Origin: Betaproteobacteria bacterium
Lineage (GTDB): Bacteria; Pseudomonadota; Gammaproteobacteria; Burkholderiales; Burkholderiaceae_C
DNA length: 53,518 bases
Direction: 5' to 3'
Assembly: GCA_016868355.1 (NCBI GenBank)
Contig: VGHB01000017.1
Span: forward strand, 1 to 53,518
The notes beneath the pieces were generated by a model, which saw only the letters and a list, made by a program, of their open reading frames with translations, did not search any database and was not told the DNA's origin. The translations under genes and the position numbers were made by a program. Positions 49,684 through 53,518 of this stretch are shown here, piece after piece. Numbering within the stretch: position 1 is the first letter of the stretch; each line of letters starts with the position of its first letter.

Positions 49684-50406
49684 ATGAAAAGCACGGTTGC
49701 CGCCCAGCGCCGCTCCGCCACCACGAAGGTCGAACAGAGGCAACTCAGCATGGAGTTACTGCTGGGGTCTGCGCTGCGCCTGTTTGTCTCGCAGGGCTAC
49801 CGCTCCACCAACTTGGAGCAGATCTCCAGCGCGGCCGAACTCACCAAGGGTGCGGTGTACTTCTACTTTCGCAGCAAGGAAGCGGTGTTGCTCGAGTTGC
49901 TCAAGCAAGTGCAGGGCACGGTGGTGGACCGAGCGATTGAGGTCACCGAAGCGGCGGGTGGCAGCGCCACCGAGCGCGTCGTCGCTTACGTGCACTACCA
50001 GGCGAACCTGGGCATCACGCACCGCGACGAGGTGCTGCTGCTGATCCTGATGGCGCTGGAGTTCAAGGAGCGCGAGGGCGAAGTGCAGTCGTTCATCGCC
50101 AACCTGTATGCGCGGCAGTGCACCTTCATCGAAGGGCTGGTGCGCGACGGGCAGCAGCGCGACGAATTCCGCACCGATGCTGCCACGCGCGAACTGGCGT
50201 CGCTCGTGCTCGCGATCAACGACGGCACCTTCCTCGAGTGGTACCGGCGCTCGAACGTGCTCAAAGGTCCCGACCTGGTGCGGGCGCTGCGCTTGATGGT
50301 GCTCGGCGGGCTCGGCGCCGCGGCGGGTCAGTTGCCAGCAAAGCCGGCACGGCGCAAGGCGCCCGCAAAGATCACGACGGTAAGCCGAAGCTCTCGTCAC
50401 ACATAG
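49684..50406 (+). CDS. TetR-family transcriptional regulator
   Basis: A 240-residue TetR-type repressor. The helix-turn-helix near residues 20-70 reads MELLLGSALRLFVSQGYRSTNLEQISSAAELTKGAVYFYFRSKEAVLLELL. The C-terminal helical domain for ligand binding and dimerisation follows. The basic C-terminal tail (PAKPARRKAPAK) is unusual and could add DNA contacts. The start at ATG 49684 is chosen over a much longer open frame antisense to the ligase gene. It likely binds the paired 23-bp sites and senses an acyl-CoA, as many TetRs of such pathways do. Confidence 0.9.
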   Translation: MKSTVAAQRRSATTKVEQRQLSMELLLGSALRLFVSQGYRSTNLEQISSAAELTKGAVYFYFRSKEAVLLELLKQVQGTVVDRAIEVTEAAGGSATERVVAYVHYQANLGITHRDEVLLLILMALEFKEREGEVQSFIANLYARQCTFIEGLVRDGQQRDEFRTDAATRELASLVLAINDGTFLEWYRRSNVLKGPDLVRALRLMVLGGLGAAAGQLPAKPARRKAPAKITTVSRSSRHT

Positions 50407-50438
50407 TGGAAAACCCGGCTCCGAGGGATGCCTAAATT

Positions 50439-50461
50439 TACATACCATCCGGCTAGTATCT
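50439..50461. promoter_or_regulatory. Candidate TetR operator, copy 2
   Basis: Reverse-complement copy of the site at 49590-49612, differing at 3 of 23 positions. It lies 34 bases before the oxygenase start and so covers the promoter zone of the four-gene operon. Shared with the ligase/TetR intergenic region, it links the two transcription units. Confidence 0.7.
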
Positions 50462-50494
50462 TTGAATTCGACACCAAGACGAGGAGACCCCAGC

Positions 50495-51226
50495 ATGGAC
50501 CCCGCTACACAGCAGCCTATGCGCACCTGGAAGCAGGGCGACCCAGACATGCCCGAGGAATTCCGCCAGATGCTCGTCAAGCTGCTGCTCGACGAGCACC
50601 TCGAGAACAACGGCAACACCGAGTACCGCAAGATCCTCGCGAAGATCGCGGACGCCGGCCTGCGCTACGCGCCGCACGGGCGCGCGATGGAGATCGAGAC
50701 CGAGATCGTTCGCCAGGAAGTGCACCACGGGAAGATCTGTGAGGACCTGCTGCGCGGCCTCGGCGCTGACCCGAACTGCACTAAGCCGATCAAGCAGTAC
50801 GCCTTTCACATCCCTTTCGACGACTGGATCGACTTGGCCTGGTTCCACGCGCTGATCGACCGCGTCGGGCTTTATGTCGGTGTCGAATGGACCGGCAGCC
50901 CCTATGAGCCGCTGGCCGTGGTGTCACCCGGCCTGGAAGCCGACGAGGAGTTCCACACCAAGTCCGGTTTCATGCACCTGCGCGAGATCTGCAACACGCC
51001 CGAAGGCAAGGCGGCCGCGCAGGAGCGCCTGCAGAAGTGGTGGACTGCGGCGCTCGACATGTTCGGCAAGTCGAGCTCCGTCAACTCGCCGGTCTACGTA
51101 AAGTGGGGCATCAAGCAGCACTCCAACGAGGAACTGCGCCAGAAGTACGTCGCCGAAGCGCTCCCGGAGATCCGTAAGTTGGGCCTGCAGCCTGCAGACA
51201 ACCTACTCAACCGCCGCTTCCTGTAG
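50495..51226 (+). CDS. PaaA/PaaC-like di-iron (ferritin-like) protein
   Basis: A 243-residue protein of the phenylacetate-CoA epoxidase subunit family (PaaA_PaaC). Iron-ligand-like residues are in place: E34 in LLDEHLENN, E75-x-x-H78 (RQEVHHGKI), D122 (ALIDRVGL) and E151-x-x-H154 (ADEEFHTKSG). It should bind a di-iron centre and epoxidise or hydroxylate a CoA thioester or similar substrate with O2. GAGGAG precedes ATG 50495. The usual PaaA, B, C, D, E set is absent; only this subunit and a Rieske ferredoxin are present in the operon. A different oxygenase activity is therefore possible. Confidence 0.82.
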   Translation: MDPATQQPMRTWKQGDPDMPEEFRQMLVKLLLDEHLENNGNTEYRKILAKIADAGLRYAPHGRAMEIETEIVRQEVHHGKICEDLLRGLGADPNCTKPIKQYAFHIPFDDWIDLAWFHALIDRVGLYVGVEWTGSPYEPLAVVSPGLEADEEFHTKSGFMHLREICNTPEGKAAAQERLQKWWTAALDMFGKSSSVNSPVYVKWGIKQHSNEELRQKYVAEALPEIRKLGLQPADNLLNRRFL

Positions 51227-51235
51227 GGGCCGCCC

Positions 51236-52009
51236 ATGGCCATCGATTTCTCCATCGATAACGGCGTCGGCATCATCAGCTTCAACCGCCCGCCGGCGAA
51301 CGCATATGACCACGGGGTGCTGGTCGAACTGCGCGATGCCGTGCATCGGGTGGCGGAAGACGCTGCCGTGCGGGTGGCGGTGGTGCGCAGCGCAAACCCT
51401 AAGTTCTTCTGCACCGGCGCTGACATCAGCACGCTGCAGAACTCCTCGCGCGCGCAGTTCGCCAACTTCCTGATCGTCGCGCAGGAGGCAGTGGAAGCGA
51501 TTACACGCACTCCCAAGCTGTTTATCGCGGCCATCGCTGGCCACTGCATCGGCGGCGGGCTGGAGATCGCGCTGGGCTGCGACTTCCGCTGGGCGTCCGA
51601 GGGTAAATACAAGCTAGGCCTCGCCGAGGTGAATCTGGGCCTGTCGCCTGGCATGGGCGGCACGCAGCGGCTGCCGCGGCTGATCCCCAAGAGCAAGGCG
51701 CTGCACATGATGGTAACCGGCGAACCGATCCCGCCCGAGGAGGCGCTCGCGCTCGGTATCCTCGACCGGCTGGTCCCCGCCGCCTCGTTCGAGGAAGAGG
51801 TGATGGCACACGCACGCAAGCTCGCCGCTGGTCCTACGATGGCGCAGGGCTACATCAAGCTTTCCGTGAACAACGGGCTGGAGACCAGCCTCGCACAGGG
51901 CCTCTCCATTGAGCGGGCGCACCAGAACCAGCTGTTCGCTTCCGAGGATGTGGCCGAGGGCCTGAAGGCGTTCCTGGAAAAGCGCGGCGCGCAGTTCGGG
52001 GGCCAGTGA
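51236..52009 (+). CDS. Enoyl-CoA hydratase/isomerase family protein (1)
   Basis: A 257-residue crotonase-fold enzyme. The oxyanion-hole motifs are FFCTGADISTL and GGGLEIALGCDFRWAS, and one catalytic Glu is in KLGLAEVNLGLSPGMGGTQRL. The second Glu of classical hydratases (in the helix after) is replaced by His (ALHMMVTG), so isomerase or hydrolase chemistry is also possible. It begins 9 bases after the oxygenase gene. It probably handles the ring-opened or epoxide CoA product. Confidence 0.9.
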   Translation: MAIDFSIDNGVGIISFNRPPANAYDHGVLVELRDAVHRVAEDAAVRVAVVRSANPKFFCTGADISTLQNSSRAQFANFLIVAQEAVEAITRTPKLFIAAIAGHCIGGGLEIALGCDFRWASEGKYKLGLAEVNLGLSPGMGGTQRLPRLIPKSKALHMMVTGEPIPPEEALALGILDRLVPAASFEEEVMAHARKLAAGPTMAQGYIKLSVNNGLETSLAQGLSIERAHQNQLFASEDVAEGLKAFLEKRGAQFGGQ

Positions 52010-52010
52010 C

Positions 52011-52799
52011 ATGACCTACGAATTCATAGCGCTGGAGCGCCAGGAAGGCGTGGCGGTGCTGCGGCTGAACCGGCCGGAGAGCTTCAACGCCTGGAACCAG
52101 CAGATGCGCGCGGAGCTGCGCGACGCGGTGGCGGAACTCGTCGCGGACGACGAACTACGCGCGGTCGTCATAACCGGCACTGGCAAGGCATTCTCCGCCG
52201 GCGAGGACGTCCGCGGCATGAAGAACCTGGCAGACGTCGGCACGCGCGCGTTCCGGCGCGTGGTGCGTGATATCCACAATGTGTTCGATGAGATAGAAGC
52301 CATCGAAGTCCCGGTTATCGCCGCCATCAATGGCGTAGCCGCCGGCGGCGGGCTGGAGCTTGCGCTGTCGTGCGACTTCCGCTTCGCCGCGGCGACCGCC
52401 AAGATGGGCTTGCCGGAGAACAACGTTGGCCTGATCCCCGGCTCTGGCGGCTGCTCGCGCTTGGTGCGGCAGGTCGGCCTGTCCGCGGCCAAGCGGCTGG
52501 TCATGACGGGCGAGATCATCCCGGCCGAGAAGGCTCTGCAGTGCGGACTGGTCGACGAGATCCACCCGGCCGAGCAGCTGATGGACGAAGCGCTCGCGTT
52601 CGCGCGCCAGCTCGCGGCCAAGGCGCCGCAGTCGCTGGCAATCGCCAAAGTGGTGTTGAATAACTGCGCCAGGGTGGATCCCGACACCGCGCGTAACTTC
52701 GAACGCCTCGGCCAGAGCATCCTGAAAAAGACCGAAGACCACCTTGAGGGCGCGCGCGCCTTCGTCGAGAAGCGGCCGCCCCGCTTCACCGGGCGATGA
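52011..52799 (+). CDS. Enoyl-CoA hydratase/isomerase family protein (2)
   Basis: A 262-residue crotonase-fold enzyme, a divergent paralogue of the preceding gene. It has AFSAGEDVRGMKNL, AAGGGLELALSCDFRFA and one Glu in MGLPENNVGLIPGSGG, but Arg where classical hydratases have the second Glu (AAKRLVMTG). The one-Glu pattern is common in PaaG-type isomerases and some hydrolases. Its ATG follows the stop of the first paralogue by one base. Two such enzymes suggest sequential isomerisation and hydration or ring-opening steps. Confidence 0.9.
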   Translation: MTYEFIALERQEGVAVLRLNRPESFNAWNQQMRAELRDAVAELVADDELRAVVITGTGKAFSAGEDVRGMKNLADVGTRAFRRVVRDIHNVFDEIEAIEVPVIAAINGVAAGGGLELALSCDFRFAAATAKMGLPENNVGLIPGSGGCSRLVRQVGLSAAKRLVMTGEIIPAEKALQCGLVDEIHPAEQLMDEALAFARQLAAKAPQSLAIAKVVLNNCARVDPDTARNFERLGQSILKKTEDHLEGARAFVEKRPPRFTGR

Positions 52800-52893
52800 G
52801 CGCCGCCCGGTCGCCGAAAGGCGCTCCGCCCCCTCCGCTTGCCAAAGGGGGAGGCGGCTGCCCGAAGCGAGTAAGCCTGGGGGAGGTTACCGA

Positions 52894-53256
52894 ATGAGCG
52901 ACTGGCAGCCGGCGATCCGCCGGGGCGAACTGAGCGAGCAGGGCCTACACGCGGCCACAGTGGGCGATCACAAGGTCGTGGTGCTGCTGGCCGACGGCGA
53001 GATCGTGGCCTACCGCGACGCCTGTCCGCACGAGGGCTTTCCGCTCAGCAAGTTCGCCGAGCGGCAGGACTTCGTGATCATGTGCAACAAGCACCTGTGG
53101 GAATTCGACACCGGCACTGGCGAGCACATCAGCCGCATCCCGCGGCCGCAGTGCAACCTGAAGCGCTACCCCACGCGCGAGGTGGATGGCATGGTGGAAG
53201 TGGACCTGTCCGCGGTGCCGTTGGGCGACCCGGGGCCGATCACCGCTTACGGCTAG
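52894..53256 (+). CDS. Rieske-type [2Fe-2S] ferredoxin
   Basis: A 120-residue small electron carrier with the Rieske ligands C44-x-H46 (ACPHEGF) and C64-x-x-H67 (MCNKHLWEF). No membrane anchor is seen, so it is soluble, like ferredoxins of aromatic oxygenases. GGAGG sits 8 bases before the ATG; the longer frame upstream to 52744 overlaps the previous gene and is discarded. It is probably the electron donor to the di-iron protein of the same operon. A matching reductase is not in the window. Confidence 0.92.
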   Translation: MSDWQPAIRRGELSEQGLHAATVGDHKVVVLLADGEIVAYRDACPHEGFPLSKFAERQDFVIMCNKHLWEFDTGTGEHISRIPRPQCNLKRYPTREVDGMVEVDLSAVPLGDPGPITAYG

Positions 53257-53266
53257 GTCCTGCTCT

Positions 53267-53290
53267 CCCTCTCCCAGTCGCTGGAGAGGG
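53267..53290 (+). terminator. Hairpin after the Rieske gene
   Basis: CCCTCTCC (53267-53274) and GGAGAGGG (53283-53290) form a perfect 8-bp stem with an 8-base loop. It lies 11 bases after the ferredoxin stop and before the transposase fragment. It may end the oxygenase transcript. The poly-pyrimidine stem type is common as dispersed intergenic repeats, so it may instead mark a repeat copy. Confidence 0.45.
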
Positions 53291-53297
53291 TTGCGCC

Positions 53298-53518
53298 GAC
53301 ATCGACAGCTTCAGCCTGCACGCCGCGGTGCGGATGCAAACGCACGACTGCAAGCGGCTGGAGCAGCTATGCCGCTACATCACGCGGCCGGCGCTATCCG
53401 ATGAGCGGGTGCAGTTCAACGCCGCCGGACAGATGGAGCTCAGGCTCAAGACGCCGTGGGGTGACGGAACCATGCACCTGGTCACAAGCCCGCTGGAGTT
53501 CATGCAGCGGCTGGCCGC
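53298..53518 (+). mobile_element. IS91-family transposase, 5'-truncated and cut by window end
   Basis: The frame reads DIDSFSLHAAVRMQTHDCKR, then LEQLCRYITRPALSDERVQF and NAAGQMELRLKTPW, then HLVTSPLEFMQRLAA to the window end. This is the middle of the Y2-type IS91/ISCR transposase. The usual first ~200 residues (zinc-binding region and first motifs) are missing; nothing recognisable precedes it except the hairpin. It was probably cut off by rearrangement, and it continues past the window. IS91 elements move by rolling circle and can carry neighbouring genes, which suits the island character of 47.7-53.3 kb. Confidence 0.85.

Overview
The window reads as chromosomal DNA of a high-GC betaproteobacterium, most likely Burkholderiales of the Comamonadaceae type. 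This rests on the look of the proteins: glnE next to a rhombosortase-like gene, YhdP plus a nitrilase, a Liv-type ABC operon, DUF1501/DUF1800 and DUF2177 proteins, a Tat-exported HiPIP and a bactofilin with an M23 peptidase. No rRNA, tRNA or CRISPR array was seen. No database search was possible, so all names come from motif reading.

Layout. 0-13.8 kb is mostly core: a CarH/LitR-like B12-binding MerR regulator, a ferritin-like di-iron protein, GST, an EamA transporter, a rhombosortase-like protease overlapping glnE, then divergent yhdP and a nitrilase, and a UbiH-type hydroxylase. 13.9-20.7 kb is a branched-chain/aromatic-acid-type ABC operon (livKHMGF order) with an aldehyde dehydrogenase and a DUF2177 protein. 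20.7-33.5 kb is a run of small metabolic units: a DUF1501/DUF1800 pair, dienelactone hydrolase, a DsbA/FrnE-like protein whose start codon overlaps that of a divergent Cys-repeat secreted protein, an ornithine-cyclodeaminase-like gene whose start overlaps that of a divergent FAD oxidoreductase, a C-terminally truncated cysteine hydrolase, an HpaB-family flavoprotein and a serine hydrolase. A DUF486 gene has an apparent in-frame internal deletion. 33.5-41.2 kb is gene-poor and regulatory: an M23 peptidase with a bactofilin, an EF-hand protein with a BLUF blue-light receptor behind a palindrome-flanked promoter, a strong candidate sRNA, and a second MerR-type regulator divergent from a HiPIP gene across arrayed TTGAST repeats. 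41.2-47.7 kb is a catabolic cluster: GMC dehydrogenase and an NMT1/SsuABC-type transporter, divergent from a GntR/UTRA regulator and a split UxaA-type (altronate dehydratase/sulfolactate lyase-like) enzyme. 47.7-53.5 kb looks like an accessory island: PaaK-like CoA ligase, TetR, a single PaaA/PaaC-like di-iron protein, two crotonase-fold enzymes and a Rieske ferredoxin, ending in a 5'-truncated IS91-family transposase.

How it works together. The right-hand island looks like one regulon. Near-identical 23-bp sites lie upstream of the CoA ligase/TetR pair and upstream of the oxygenase operon. The gene set suggests an aerobic CoA-thioester ring-attack pathway in which a Rieske ferredoxin replaces the usual PaaE-type reductase. 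This is the best candidate for an undescribed system. A second theme is light and redox sensing: a B12 photoreceptor-like MerR at the left edge, BLUF at 37.6 kb, and a MerR/HiPIP pair at 39-40.6 kb.
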